Source of the DNA: Protula sp. h YS-2021
Lineage: Eukaryota > Annelida > Polychaeta > Sabellida > Serpulidae
Direction of reading: 5' to 3'
Assembly (NCBI GenBank): GCA_949752745.1
Contig: OX457026.1
Location: 72,543,091-72,607,090, forward strand
Length of the DNA stretch: 64,000 nt
Below, piece after piece: positions 23,347 to 31,162 of this stretch (position 1 is its first letter; every line of letters begins with the position of its first letter). Made by a program: the position numbers and the translations under genes. The notes under the pieces were generated by a model, which was not told where the DNA came from, searched no databases, and worked only from the letters and a program-made list of their open reading frames with translations.

Positions 23347-23784
23347 ATGGAGAATCTTGTACTATTCAGCGGTCATAAGGACGTTCTTTCAAATATGTTT
23401 CCAACACGACTTGAAAAGTATGGACATGTGTTCAACTCAAGTGAAGCTTTGTATCAATATGAGAAAGCAGTGTTTCATCACCGTCCAGATATTGCTTCAG
23501 CCATTGTGTCATCCAGAAATGGATATGAAGCGAAACGTATTGCTAAAGGGATAAAACCATGTCCTTTATGGCATACAGTGAAGAGAAGCAAAATGCAAGA
23601 TGTTTTACAAGTCAAACTGGATCAGTGTGTATTGTTTCGCAATAAGTTGAAAGAATGTAAAGACAAAACTTTAGTTGAAGCAACGTATGATCATTGGTGG
23701 GGAGCTGGTGTGAAACATGTGTCATCTGAATATCCTGGTCAGAATATTATGGGAAAGTTGTTAGAAATGTTGTGTGAGGGTTAG
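23347..23784 (+). CDS. NADAR-domain (YbiA-like) protein, 145 aa
   Basis: The whole protein is one NADAR domain. Visible signatures: LSNMFP (residues 14-19), SSEALYQYEKA (31-41), WHTVKRSKM (75-83), LVEATYDHWWGAG (109-121) and GQNIMGKLLEML (131-142), in the order and spacing usual for the roughly 140-160-residue family. Family knowledge: NADAR proteins bind ADP-ribose-containing ligands; some remove ADP-ribose from guanine in DNA and some take part in NAD-linked conflict systems, and YbiA-type members act on riboflavin intermediates. In a virus-like element a role against host ADP-ribosylation is a reasonable inference, untested. It lies between the intron-containing gene and a zinc-type small protein, 15 bp after the preceding stop. 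Confidence 0.9.
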   Translation: MENLVLFSGHKDVLSNMFPTRLEKYGHVFNSSEALYQYEKAVFHHRPDIASAIVSSRNGYEAKRIAKGIKPCPLWHTVKRSKMQDVLQVKLDQCVLFRNKLKECKDKTLVEATYDHWWGAGVKHVSSEYPGQNIMGKLLEMLCEG

Positions 23785-23885
23785 AGACTTTTTCATTTGC
23801 TTGCCAACCGTCATGGTGTGCAGACGTGTGGACATGTAAATTTGAAGTATGTTTAACTTGTGTTGCATTGATTCAAGACTGCACA

Positions 23886-24218
23886 ATGGCGGACATGACA
23901 CTGAGACAATATATTGTGCAAAAAGCTTATTGTGAAGAAATGTTATCCGCTGTAAAAAAGTTTGCCTATTTAGTCTGTCCTGCTTGTCAACATGAAGAGT
24001 GTCAAGAACATACTTGTCATGCTGCATCTGTTTATACATATTGGAATGAAGCTAAATATTACATGCATTTAGATAAAGTGTTAGAGAATGCAAATCAACG
24101 TTGTGAGAAATATGGTGTAGATGCTATTACATTGGATGAACTCAGTCATTGGTTAGTGTTCATTGAAGACCAATGGTCTCCAGTGATTCATACCATTGTA
24201 TCTATACTTGATTTGTAA
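23886..24218 (+). CDS. Accessory protein with CxxC-CxxxxC/H cluster (110 aa)
   Basis: Start at MADMTLRQYIVQK (CACAATGG context); an in-frame ATG at 23826 is less well placed. Residues about 36-50 contain CPACQHEECQEHTCH, a compact potential zinc site. The C-terminal half (ITLDELSHWLVFIEDQW) is helical. No family recognised. It precedes the integrase by about 105 bp, a gap that contains a TATA box. Confidence 0.65.
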   Translation: MADMTLRQYIVQKAYCEEMLSAVKKFAYLVCPACQHEECQEHTCHAASVYTYWNEAKYYMHLDKVLENANQRCEKYGVDAITLDELSHWLVFIEDQWSPVIHTIVSILDL

Positions 24219-24272
24219 AAAACTTGTTAGTTAAGTTATAAATGCATGTTAGTTAAGTGATGTTGGTTGAGT

Positions 24273-24280
24273 TATAAAAT
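24273..24280 (+). promoter_or_regulatory. TATA box ahead of the integrase-capsid cassette
   Basis: TATAAAAT lies 51 bp upstream of the integrase ATG. It is the last clear TATA box between genes before the overlapping cassette that ends at 30095, so it may drive most of that cassette. Confidence 0.5.
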
Positions 24281-24323
24281 AAAAGCTGTTCTGTTGAGAA
24301 GGTGGTTTTCATTCGGTGTGACC

Positions 24324-25430
24324 ATGTCGACGTGGAAAGACTACTTGACTGATATTTACTTCAAACCTGGACAGCCTGGAGCATTTGCTGGTCCTTACAA
24401 ACTGTATCACATCTTACGAAAACATAATCAACCAGTCACACAGTCACAAGTGAAGAAATGGTTGCAGGATCAAGATGCTTTCAGTTTACTCCAACCTGTC
24501 AAATACAGGTTCAAAAGACAACGTGTCATTACACGTGGTATTGATGACATGTGGGATATTGATTTGGCTGATATGGGAAACATAGCTCCCTATAATGATG
24601 ACATACGCTTTTTACTCATTGTCATTGATGTGTTTTCCAAATATGTCTGGGTACAGCCAATACCTAATAAATCACATACCAGCGTCATACAAGCTTTCCA
24701 AAAGATTTTTCATGACACACGACGAAGACCGCGAACTCTAAGGTCTGATAAAGGAACAGAATTTAAAAACAGATGGGTAAAAGCATTTTTGAAGAAAGAA
24801 GGCATTCATGCTTATACCACAAAGAATGAAACCAAAGCCAACTTTGCTGAAAGAGTCATTCGTACTCTGAAGGGAATGATGTATCGGTATTTTCTACATA
24901 ATCAAACTTACCGTTACTTAGACATTCTTCCAGACTTGGTGTACAATTACAACCATAGACCTCATGGTTCTCTTCCTAATAAATATGCTCCAGCCGAGAT
25001 TCGTAAAGACAACGAATCAAAAGTGTGGAAGTATATGTATGTTGACAAACTGAAATTGAAACCGAAGAAGAAGAAGAAGTACAAATTTAACATTGGTGAT
25101 CATGTTCGCATTTCTCACATTAAATATGTGTTTCAACGGGATTATCACATCAAATGGACGCAAGAAGTCTTCATTGTCACACATCGTTGTAAGAAGCAAG
25201 GAATACATTTATATCGTGTGAAAGACTTTTTAGACGAAGATATTGATGGTCATTTCTATGAAGAAGAACTGCAGAAAGTGACCAAAGATATTGAATCTAT
25301 TTATAGAATTGAAAAAGTCTTGAAAACACGTAAAAGACGAGGAGGAGGTGTGAAAGAATTATTTGTCAAGTGGTTAGGTTGGCCAAACAAGTTTAACAGT
25401 TGGGTGAAAGAAACAGACATTCAACAATGA
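24324..25430 (+). CDS. Polinton retroviral-type integrase with C-terminal chromodomain (368 aa)
   Basis: Catalyses strand transfer of the element's ends and makes the 6-bp target duplication. Start at MSTWKDYL (ACCATGT). A short N-terminal region with an HTH-like, partner-binding look (residues 20-60) precedes the RNase H-fold core: first catalytic Asp in WDIDLADM (D80), second in LRSDKGTEF (D142), Glu in NFAERVIRTLK (E176), with 33 residues between the last two. A basic linker (KLKPKKKKKYKF) and an SH3-like strand-rich part follow, then a chromodomain at about 314-366 (YRIEKVLKTR, ELFVKWLGWP, FNSWVKETD) that may read host histone marks. All catalytic residues are intact. The last four bases overlap the next ATG. 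Confidence 0.96.
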   Translation: MSTWKDYLTDIYFKPGQPGAFAGPYKLYHILRKHNQPVTQSQVKKWLQDQDAFSLLQPVKYRFKRQRVITRGIDDMWDIDLADMGNIAPYNDDIRFLLIVIDVFSKYVWVQPIPNKSHTSVIQAFQKIFHDTRRRPRTLRSDKGTEFKNRWVKAFLKKEGIHAYTTKNETKANFAERVIRTLKGMMYRYFLHNQTYRYLDILPDLVYNYNHRPHGSLPNKYAPAEIRKDNESKVWKYMYVDKLKLKPKKKKKYKFNIGDHVRISHIKYVFQRDYHIKWTQEVFIVTHRCKKQGIHLYRVKDFLDEDIDGHFYEEELQKVTKDIESIYRIEKVLKTRKRRGGGVKELFVKWLGWPNKFNSWVKETDIQQ

Positions 25431-26086
25431 AGCATCCATTTACATGTTTAGTCTCTGGACCTACAGGCAGTGGCAAAACGTCTCTGGTGAAGGAAATTCT
25501 AGAACAAAAGTTGATTCAACCCTCTCCAAAAAGCATTTTATGGCTCTATGCAGCAGATCAGCCTTTGTACAAGGGAATGAAAGGCGTGGAATTTTACCAA
25601 GGCATTCCAGATGACATTGAAGAGCGTTTTAACCCGAAGAAACCAAACTTACTTATCATTGATGACTTAATGACGAAATGCCATAGTGATGAGCGTATGA
25701 CACGTCTCTTTAGTGTTGGCAGCAGTCATCAAAATCTAAGCATTATTTTTATTGTGCATAATTTATTCCATCATGGGAAAGAGATGCGAAATATTAGTTT
25801 GAATACACATTATATCATTCTGTTTAAAAATCCGAGAGACAGTCAACAAATTAGTACATTGGCGCGGCAAATGTATCCTAGAAGATCTCAATTTCTCATA
25901 GAAGCCTATCAAGATGCTACTAGCAAACCTCATGGTTATTTATTCATTGATTTAAAACCAAAGACAAATGATCAACTACGTATTCGTACAGGCATTTTAC
26001 CAAAAGATACACATTATGTCTATATTGATAAAGCAGTGTATGAACAAGAACCAAGTCATTTGACCATTCGCAGTCAAGATGTCTAA
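25427..26086 (+). CDS. Genome-packaging ATPase, FtsK/HerA (A32-like) type (219 aa)
   Basis: Pumps the genome into the preformed capsid. The Walker A loop GPTGSGKTS is at residues 11-19 and the Walker B LLIIDD at about 75-80; a conserved VHN sensor-like motif follows near residue 112. Length is normal for Polinton ATPases. The start overlaps the integrase stop as ATGA; a longer upstream frame exists but would lie within integrase sequence. The 3' end overlaps the next gene by 8 bp. Confidence 0.95.
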   Translation: MKHPFTCLVSGPTGSGKTSLVKEILEQKLIQPSPKSILWLYAADQPLYKGMKGVEFYQGIPDDIEERFNPKKPNLLIIDDLMTKCHSDERMTRLFSVGSSHQNLSIIFIVHNLFHHGKEMRNISLNTHYIILFKNPRDSQQISTLARQMYPRRSQFLIEAYQDATSKPHGYLFIDLKPKTNDQLRIRTGILPKDTHYVYIDKAVYEQEPSHLTIRSQDV

Positions 26087-26405
26087 ACGTATTCGAGCGA
26101 ACCAGCCGTTTCTTCATTTGCTTGCACGCAGTGGGCCTAAACGACGTAAATCCTTGCTACAGCAAGCTACAAAGGAGGAATTAACAAGCTTGTTTGAAAT
26201 TTGTTTGAATATATTGCAAGGACATTTACCCTTAAGCTCAAAACGGTTTAAGGAATTTAAACGTGAACGTCATACGCTTCGTACTCTAGCAGATAAGAAG
26301 ATATCCCTTCGACGAAAAAAGAAGTTGATTAATCAGAAAGGAGGATTCATTGGAGTTATTGCTAGATTGGCATTGCCCTTGTTAGCCAAACTGCTGTTAA
26401 AATGA
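26079..26405 (+). CDS. Small basic protein with hydrophobic C-terminal segment (108 aa)
   Basis: Strongly basic (RRKKKLINQKGG) with a C-terminal amphipathic or membrane-active helix (GVIARLALPLLAKLLLK). Basic proteins with this kind of tail are common in Polintons and in adintovirus-like genomes next to the ATPase and are thought to be virion components. I assign only that class. The gene overlaps both neighbours (8 bp and 4 bp). Confidence 0.75.
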   Translation: MSKRIRANQPFLHLLARSGPKRRKSLLQQATKEELTSLFEICLNILQGHLPLSSKRFKEFKRERHTLRTLADKKISLRRKKKLINQKGGFIGVIARLALPLLAKLLLK

Positions 26406-26980
26406 AACATACGATGAAAATGGTCCTCATTCCTGAATATGAATATAAAATGTTGCTAGAAAAGAAGGGAAAACATGGTGAAATCAAAACGAAAGTGAAT
26501 AAACTTTTACGTGGGAAACGAACACGTGAAAAGGCTATAGAAATGTCTCAACTTCTTGGCCGTCATTTACGAACAAGTCAGTCTAGACAGCAAAAGCCCT
26601 CATCATCATCATCACCACCTGAAAAGCCAGAAAAGTTATTTTTAAGTCATTTTCAACCTATCTATCATGGAAAAATAACACAACTTTTAGCCGAACTGAA
26701 GAAATATGGTACAACATGGTCAGAGAAGAATGAACTTGTGTTGAAAACGGGCGATATTATAGCAAATTCCAACATGGTTGATTTGATGAAAGAAGCATTG
26801 GTGGCGACAAGAAGAAAAGAACGAGTCAAACCACATGGTTGGCATCCATTTATCCAGGAAATTGTAGATGCGAATATTCCAAAAACAATGTTTAGTAAAA
26901 AGACCACTCGTGACGACATTACAACAGAAATGAAACAACGTCAACAAAGACAGTTTCCTGAAGGATGGGAAAATTTTTAA
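26402..26980 (+). CDS. Conserved Polinton-type virion or core protein (192 aa)
   Basis: Starts MKHTMKMVLIPEYEYKMLL, a start type common to unassigned Polinton proteins beginning with VLIPxxEY. A basic central part with a Ser/Pro linker (SSSSSPPEKPEK) divides it into an N-terminal helical domain and a C-terminal part ending in FPEGWENF. No enzymatic motif. It overlaps the upstream stop by 4 bp and the next ORF by 16 bp. Confidence 0.75.
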   Translation: MKHTMKMVLIPEYEYKMLLEKKGKHGEIKTKVNKLLRGKRTREKAIEMSQLLGRHLRTSQSRQQKPSSSSSPPEKPEKLFLSHFQPIYHGKITQLLAELKKYGTTWSEKNELVLKTGDIIANSNMVDLMKEALVATRRKERVKPHGWHPFIQEIVDANIPKTMFSKKTTRDDITTEMKQRQQRQFPEGWENF

Positions 26981-27174
26981 CATGGCTGAAAGAGCTATGT
27001 TGTTGTTGCCAAGAAGATAAACCAACTATTCCTGTGAAAATAAGATGTACAAGCGCGTGTTGTGAAGGAGAAATAAAAGACCATGTGAATGAGGATGAGA
27101 TTTGGCATACTTGGTCGAATGGCGCGCGCTATCGTGAAGTATATAGACAACGTCAACGCACCTATACCATTTAG
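26965..27174 (+). CDS. Small putatively dual-acylated Cys-rich protein (69 aa)
   Basis: The N-terminus MGKFLTWLKELCCCC has Gly2 with Thr at position 6, the pattern for N-myristoylation, followed by four adjacent Cys residues suited to palmitoylation. A second Cys cluster (CTSACCEGE) lies near residue 30, and the C-terminus is basic and aromatic (YREVYRQRQRTY). I infer membrane anchoring, for example in envelope or entry-vesicle association, but no homologue was recognised. It begins inside the end of the preceding gene. Confidence 0.6.
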   Translation: MGKFLTWLKELCCCCQEDKPTIPVKIRCTSACCEGEIKDHVNEDEIWHTWSNGARYREVYRQRQRTYTI

Positions 27175-27186
27175 TTCCCATCCATC

Positions 27187-27945
27187 ATGGAGTCGACAAG
27201 CTTTTACATTACTTTGCCTAGCAATGCGAGTATGACCTATTATCCCAACAACAAGGCTTCGAATTATCAAATTCGTATGCCTCGAACCATCTATCTGAAT
27301 GGAAAATATGAAGTGGCTTTAGCTGAAATTCAATATCCACATACATGGACAACGATGAGACAGGGCATGGACTATTCTATTCAGTATCGACAAGAACTAT
27401 TCGATGATCCTATTCTTAGCACTCTCAATATTCCTTATGGGTACTATAGAACCATACAAGAACTATGTGAGGCAGTCAATGAAGAAGCGACTAATGCTCT
27501 GAAACTTACAGAAGCTATTCGACTAAAGTATGATAAAATTAGACGACGTGTGTTTCTATTTCTCGATTATGGCTATGAAGTGTCTTTTTCCACTGGATTA
27601 GCTGAGATTTTAGGATTTATCCCAGATCAATGGTATACTGAAACATGTACAGCTGAACATAAAGCGGATGTGAAACAGGGGTTTTATACACTGTATGTGT
27701 ATTGTAGCATTTGTGAACCACAAGTTGTTGGTGATTATTATGTGCCTTTGCTACGTTCTGTTGGCATACAAGGCCATGATGGTGACATTATCATGAAAAC
27801 GTACGGCGAACCGCATTATGTTCCTGTAAACACGTCCAAATTTGACGTGATAGAAATGAATATTAAGGACGACACAGGCTATAATGTTCCATTTCAAACT
27901 GGAAAGGTGATCTGTAAACTTCATTTTCGACCAAAAGCAATATGA
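27187..27945 (+). CDS. Minor capsid (penton-like) protein, 252 aa
   Basis: Matches the Polinton minor capsid type in size, position and sequence character: MESTSFYITLPSNAS, a strand-rich core, and motifs like YEVALAEIQYPHTW, AEILGF and the C-terminal GKVICKLHFRP. These single jelly-roll proteins form the vertex pentamers of the capsid. It sits between the small acylated protein (12-bp gap) and the pVI/pX-like gene (4-bp overlap). Confidence 0.9.
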   Translation: MESTSFYITLPSNASMTYYPNNKASNYQIRMPRTIYLNGKYEVALAEIQYPHTWTTMRQGMDYSIQYRQELFDDPILSTLNIPYGYYRTIQELCEAVNEEATNALKLTEAIRLKYDKIRRRVFLFLDYGYEVSFSTGLAEILGFIPDQWYTETCTAEHKADVKQGFYTLYVYCSICEPQVVGDYYVPLLRSVGIQGHDGDIIMKTYGEPHYVPVNTSKFDVIEMNIKDDTGYNVPFQTGKVICKLHFRPKAI

Positions 27946-28283
27946 AAGCTTATACACACGATCCGTCTGCATATCGCAACCATTTTCTTCGTCAAGTGGG
28001 CGGGGAATTACCAGGATTCAAAGGAGCGCGAATCCAGTATGGCGATGGTATTGGTTCCATACTGGGATCATTGGCTCGCAAAGCTATTCCACTACTTAAG
28101 GCTGGGGCTAAGATCGTTGCGCCACATCTTAAGAAGGCTGCAAAGAATGTCGCGAAAGATGTGACGGGTCGAGTAGCAGAACGTGTGTTTGGTGAACAAA
28201 AGCGTATGCAACCGACGAAACGTGCCAGAAGACGAAAAACAGCCAGACGGATAACATCAAAATATCGCAAAGATATCTTTTGA
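27942..28283 (+). CDS. Adenovirus pVI/pX-like capsid-core protein (113 aa)
   Basis: Carries the common Polinton pattern GGELPGFKGARIQYGDGIG, an amphipathic helix (LARKAIPLLKAGAKIVAP) and a highly basic tail (KRARRRKTARR). A QVGG|E site at about residues 18-22 fits the adenain cleavage consensus, so the product may be processed by the protease encoded at 29658. Role by analogy: membrane-lytic and/or DNA-condensing virion protein. It overlaps the penton-like gene as ATGA. Confidence 0.8.
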   Translation: MKAYTHDPSAYRNHFLRQVGGELPGFKGARIQYGDGIGSILGSLARKAIPLLKAGAKIVAPHLKKAAKNVAKDVTGRVAERVFGEQKRMQPTKRARRRKTARRITSKYRKDIF

Positions 28284-28287
28284 AATC

Positions 28288-29661
28288 ATGTCTCTCATTC
28301 ATAATCATTCGTGTGAATGTAGTCTTTCTCCATTGGAATGGTTTCACGTACCACCAACGCAAACTGCTGTAGAGAAAAGTTATAATGTTGACTATCAACC
28401 ACTTACAAGCATTAGAGAAGGCGCTCCAATAGAATTCTACATTCCTGCGAGTACAGAAGAATATCTGGATTTAAAGAACAGCAAACTTCATATTGTATGT
28501 CGCATTCTAAAGGCTGATGGAACAGCGTGTGGCGCAGATGATAATGTCTCTTGCATCAATGATGTGTTTAATGGGTTATGGTCTAATATTGAATTGTTTC
28601 TGAATGATCGTTTGGTTTCGCATAGCAACAATACTCATGGTTATACCAGCATTATCTCTCATCTCATCCATGATTCGGAAGAAAGTCTGCATTCTGAGCG
28701 CTCTATGCGTCTCATGTACAAGGATACTGCTGGGTCAATGAATAGTCATGAGGTGAAAAGACCTAATCATGAACAATATGTATCCGGGTTTCATGTCAAT
28801 GCCGACGGTGGTGACTTGGCTGAGCAAGGCAATAATGGCTTACATCATCGTTATTTGCATACTCGTCTTAGCCGTGATGTTATGCTCGCAGGTGGTTTAA
28901 GGATAGATTTGTTTGAGCAGGATCGTTATCTTCCGAATGGCATCAGTTTGAAATTGCGTTTCCATAGACAAAAAGATGACTATGTATTGATGGCTGTAAA
29001 TAATACCTATAAGGTAGAAGTGAAAGAGGCATTTTTAACCATTCGCAAAGTGAGGGTGAGTCCAGGTATTCAGTTAGGACATGCAGATGCATTGATGAAA
29101 AGTCCTGCCAAGATCATCATCACTAGAAAAGAATGTAAAGTCTTGGCCATTCCAGCAGGATTTCAGTCTTTTGTGAAAGATAACATCTTTTTGGGTCAAT
29201 TACCAAATCGTATTGTCATTGGTCTGGTTCATAATGAAGCTTTTGGTGGATCAGTATTGAGGAATCCATACAATTTTGATCATTTTAATCTGGACTATAT
29301 GCAACTGTACACGGATGGTGAACCAGTTCTATCCAAACCTCTCAAGCTTGACATTACACAGAACAAATACCTGAACGCTTTTGAAACGCTTTACAAATCG
29401 TTTGATCGGTTGAATGGTGAGAAAAGTTCCATTATAAAACGGGAAGATTGGCCTAGAGGTTATGCTTTATTTTCGTTTGACTTAACACCGGATTATGATG
29501 GTGATGATCATTTCCCCCTGATCAAGCATGGGAATTTGCGGCTAGAAATGAACTTTGCTAGGGCTTTGCAACCTACAATAAATGTCATTGTCTATGCTGA
29601 ATTTGACAACATTATTGAGATCAGTGCCAATCGCAGCATCCAATTCGACTACCAGTCATGA
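28288..29661 (+). CDS. Major capsid protein, double jelly-roll type (457 aa)
   Basis: Position after the penton/pVI genes, size and content identify the hexon-like major capsid protein. Characteristic segments include GAPIEFYIPASTEEYLDL near residue 45, the interdomain GLRIDLFEQDRYLPNGISLK, and the C-terminal block HGNLRLEMNFARALQPTINV with VYAEFDNIIEI. The frame is unbroken. An upstream in-frame start is not available; MSLIHNHSC begins 4 bp after the previous stop. It overlaps the protease gene by 4 bp. Confidence 0.93.
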   Translation: MSLIHNHSCECSLSPLEWFHVPPTQTAVEKSYNVDYQPLTSIREGAPIEFYIPASTEEYLDLKNSKLHIVCRILKADGTACGADDNVSCINDVFNGLWSNIELFLNDRLVSHSNNTHGYTSIISHLIHDSEESLHSERSMRLMYKDTAGSMNSHEVKRPNHEQYVSGFHVNADGGDLAEQGNNGLHHRYLHTRLSRDVMLAGGLRIDLFEQDRYLPNGISLKLRFHRQKDDYVLMAVNNTYKVEVKEAFLTIRKVRVSPGIQLGHADALMKSPAKIIITRKECKVLAIPAGFQSFVKDNIFLGQLPNRIVIGLVHNEAFGGSVLRNPYNFDHFNLDYMQLYTDGEPVLSKPLKLDITQNKYLNAFETLYKSFDRLNGEKSSIIKREDWPRGYALFSFDLTPDYDGDDHFPLIKHGNLRLEMNFARALQPTINVIVYAEFDNIIEISANRSIQFDYQS

Positions 29662-30095
29662 ACACGAAGCAGATTGATGCCATATTGAGTCATGATGTCA
29701 TGACCAAAGACTTGTTTCAAGGCGTGTTTGCCATGGACCAGTTACCGTCTTTACAACGCGGCGCCTATGTGATCAACACAGACGATCAAGATGAACCAGG
29801 AGAACATTGGGTGGCAGTGTATTATGATAAAGACCCTGTGGAATATTTTGACTCTTATGGACTGTTCCCTCTCGATGATCGTTTAGACATGTTTTTAAGA
29901 AATGACTATATGTATAATTCTATCTCATTACAAACGCCAATATCATCGTCATGTGGTTTTTATTGTGTATATTATATATTGCATAGAGCTCGAGGTCAGA
30001 GTATGTTTGATATTGTGAATATATTAAAAAGAAAGGATGGTGATTTTATTGTAAAGGATTTTGTATATAGACATTATAAACCATTGTTTTATTAA
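29658..30095 (+). CDS. Adenain-like cysteine protease (145 aa)
   Basis: Maturation protease of the C5/Ulp1-like fold. Catalytic residues are visible in order: His50 (GEHWVAVYYD), Asp65 (EYFDSYG), Gln92 (SLQTP) and Cys99 (SSSCGFYCVYY). Length is normal for Polinton proteases. It is the last gene of the rightward cassette and is followed by repeats and a poly(A) signal. Confidence 0.95.
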   Translation: MNTKQIDAILSHDVMTKDLFQGVFAMDQLPSLQRGAYVINTDDQDEPGEHWVAVYYDKDPVEYFDSYGLFPLDDRLDMFLRNDYMYNSISLQTPISSSCGFYCVYYILHRARGQSMFDIVNILKRKDGDFIVKDFVYRHYKPLFY

Positions 30096-30206
30096 TGTTG
30101 TTGTTGTTATATTAGTTAAGTTGTTGTTGTTATATTAGTTAAGTTGTTGTTGTTGTTATATTAGTTAAGTTGTTGTTGTTGTTATATTAGTTAAGTTGTT
30201 GTTGTT
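30096..30206 (+). repeat. TTGTTGTTGTTATATTAGTTAAG tandem repeats
   Basis: Five copies of a 22-28-bp unit directly after the protease stop, forming the 3' UTR of the rightward cassette. A related TTAGTTAAG motif occurs at 24226-24258 ahead of the integrase. Confidence 0.9.
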
Positions 30207-30207
30207 A

Positions 30208-30213
30208 AATAAA
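30208..30213 (+). terminator. Poly(A) signal for the rightward transcripts
   Basis: AATAAA about 113 bp after the protease stop, at the convergence point of the two transcription units. Confidence 0.7.
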
Positions 30214-30249
30214 ACAAACCAAGTTTTCAAACAACTGTCTTGTTTATTG

Positions 30250-30500
30250 TGTTCTATTTACAAATTCTTAACTACAAACACTATTTACAAAGTTTACAAA
30301 CACTATTTACAAAGTTTACAAACACTATTTACAAACTCTTAACTACAAACGCTATTTACACTATTTACAAATTCTTAACTACAAATTCTATTTACACTAT
30401 TTACAAACTTTTATTTACACTATTTACACTATTTACAAAATTCTTAACTACAAACTCTTAACTACAAAGTCTATTTACACTATTTACAAACTTTTTATTT
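30250..30500. repeat. Central TTTACAAACT repeats between convergent units
   Basis: Degenerate copies of CTATTTACAAA and TCTTAACTACAAA alternate over 250 bp. They resemble, in inverted sense, the repeats of the left leader intron. On the minus strand an AATAAA at 30494-30499 lies over the last bases of the leftward gene set and can end those transcripts. Confidence 0.85.
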
Positions 30501-30863
30501 ACAAACACATTCATTTTTCAATACATTCATCAATGAATACCATTCATTAGAATCTAAATTGATATAGGTATCGTAGACATTACATCCATGTTTGTAAATG
30601 CTATGAAAGCTCACATAACACACATCACCAAACTTTATCACTTTCACAGTTACATGTTCAGACAGTTTCAGTTCATATCCTTCTTCTAAGTCCATCACAC
30701 GCATAGGTTGTGTCAGCTCAATGGATTTGGTGCCCCGCATAAGCCATATTTCTGTTTCTTTGAATTCAAGCGTTAGGTTCTTTCCAATCCAATGCTTGCA
30801 ACAACGCGTTCCATTCCACTGTGTTGAGGGTGATGTAGTCATAGTTTTCTGTAAGCTCGTCAT
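30495..30863 (-). CDS. PC4-like protein D (up to 122 aa)
   Basis: From about residue 30 the sequence is strand-rich (LTLEFKETEIWLMRG, ELKLSEHVTVKVIKFGD, VCYVSFHSIYKHG) and ends in TYINLDSNEWYSLMNVLK, the helix-capping signature shared with its neighbours and with PC4. The first 98 bp overlap the preceding gene in another frame, so the true start is unclear; a frameshifted continuation of that gene is an alternative. Last gene of the leftward set. Confidence 0.65.
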   Translation of the reverse strand: MTSLQKTMTTSPSTQWNGTRCCKHWIGKNLTLEFKETEIWLMRGTKSIELTQPMRVMDLEEGYELKLSEHVTVKVIKFGDVCYVSFHSIYKHGCNVYDTYINLDSNEWYSLMNVLKNECVCK

Positions 30864-31116
30864 ATTGACGAAATTGTATAAACACGTCTAAGCAGTTCTC
30901 AGTCACACGCACTTCTAATTCATTTGAGACTGCTAGGAGAAAGCCAGGTATCCTGAACTTCTCTAGATGGTCTTTCAACACGGATTGGTCATCAAGTGAT
31001 AGGACGAGATACTGTCCAAAATGTCTTAGCACAATGTCATCATATTCGTTTCTCAGATATGAGAATCCATGCGTAATGGGTTTATATTCCGTTAAAAAGT
31101 CTTCCATCTCGTTCAA
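30766..31116 (-). CDS. PC4-like protein C (116 aa)
   Basis: Starts MNEMEDFL; MEDFL at 31107 is an alternative. Strand-rich halves (FGQYLVLSLDD; ELEVRVTENCLDVFIQFRQY) end in YDYITLNTVEWNALLQALDW, the family signature. A CATAAAAAA box at 31158-31166, which contains the stop of the upstream gene, may be its promoter. The assignment to a PC4-like fold is by pattern and by its place among related genes. Confidence 0.65.
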   Translation of the reverse strand: MNEMEDFLTEYKPITHGFSYLRNEYDDIVLRHFGQYLVLSLDDQSVLKDHLEKFRIPGFLLAVSNELEVRVTENCLDVFIQFRQYDELTENYDYITLNTVEWNALLQALDWKEPNA

Positions 31117-31162
31117 CAGTCAGATGAACTATGAGCTGTCTCCTTGTCTGCAAAGACGTTTT

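Noticed and set aside
24324..25430. LTR retrotransposon on the basis of an rve-type integrase with chromodomain
   Set aside because: No gag, reverse transcriptase or LTR is nearby; PolB, capsid and ATPase genes and TIRs identify a Polinton.
30240..30461. 73-aa ORF rich in Tyr, Leu and Thr
   Set aside because: Product of the TTTACAAACT repeats between the convergent Polinton units.
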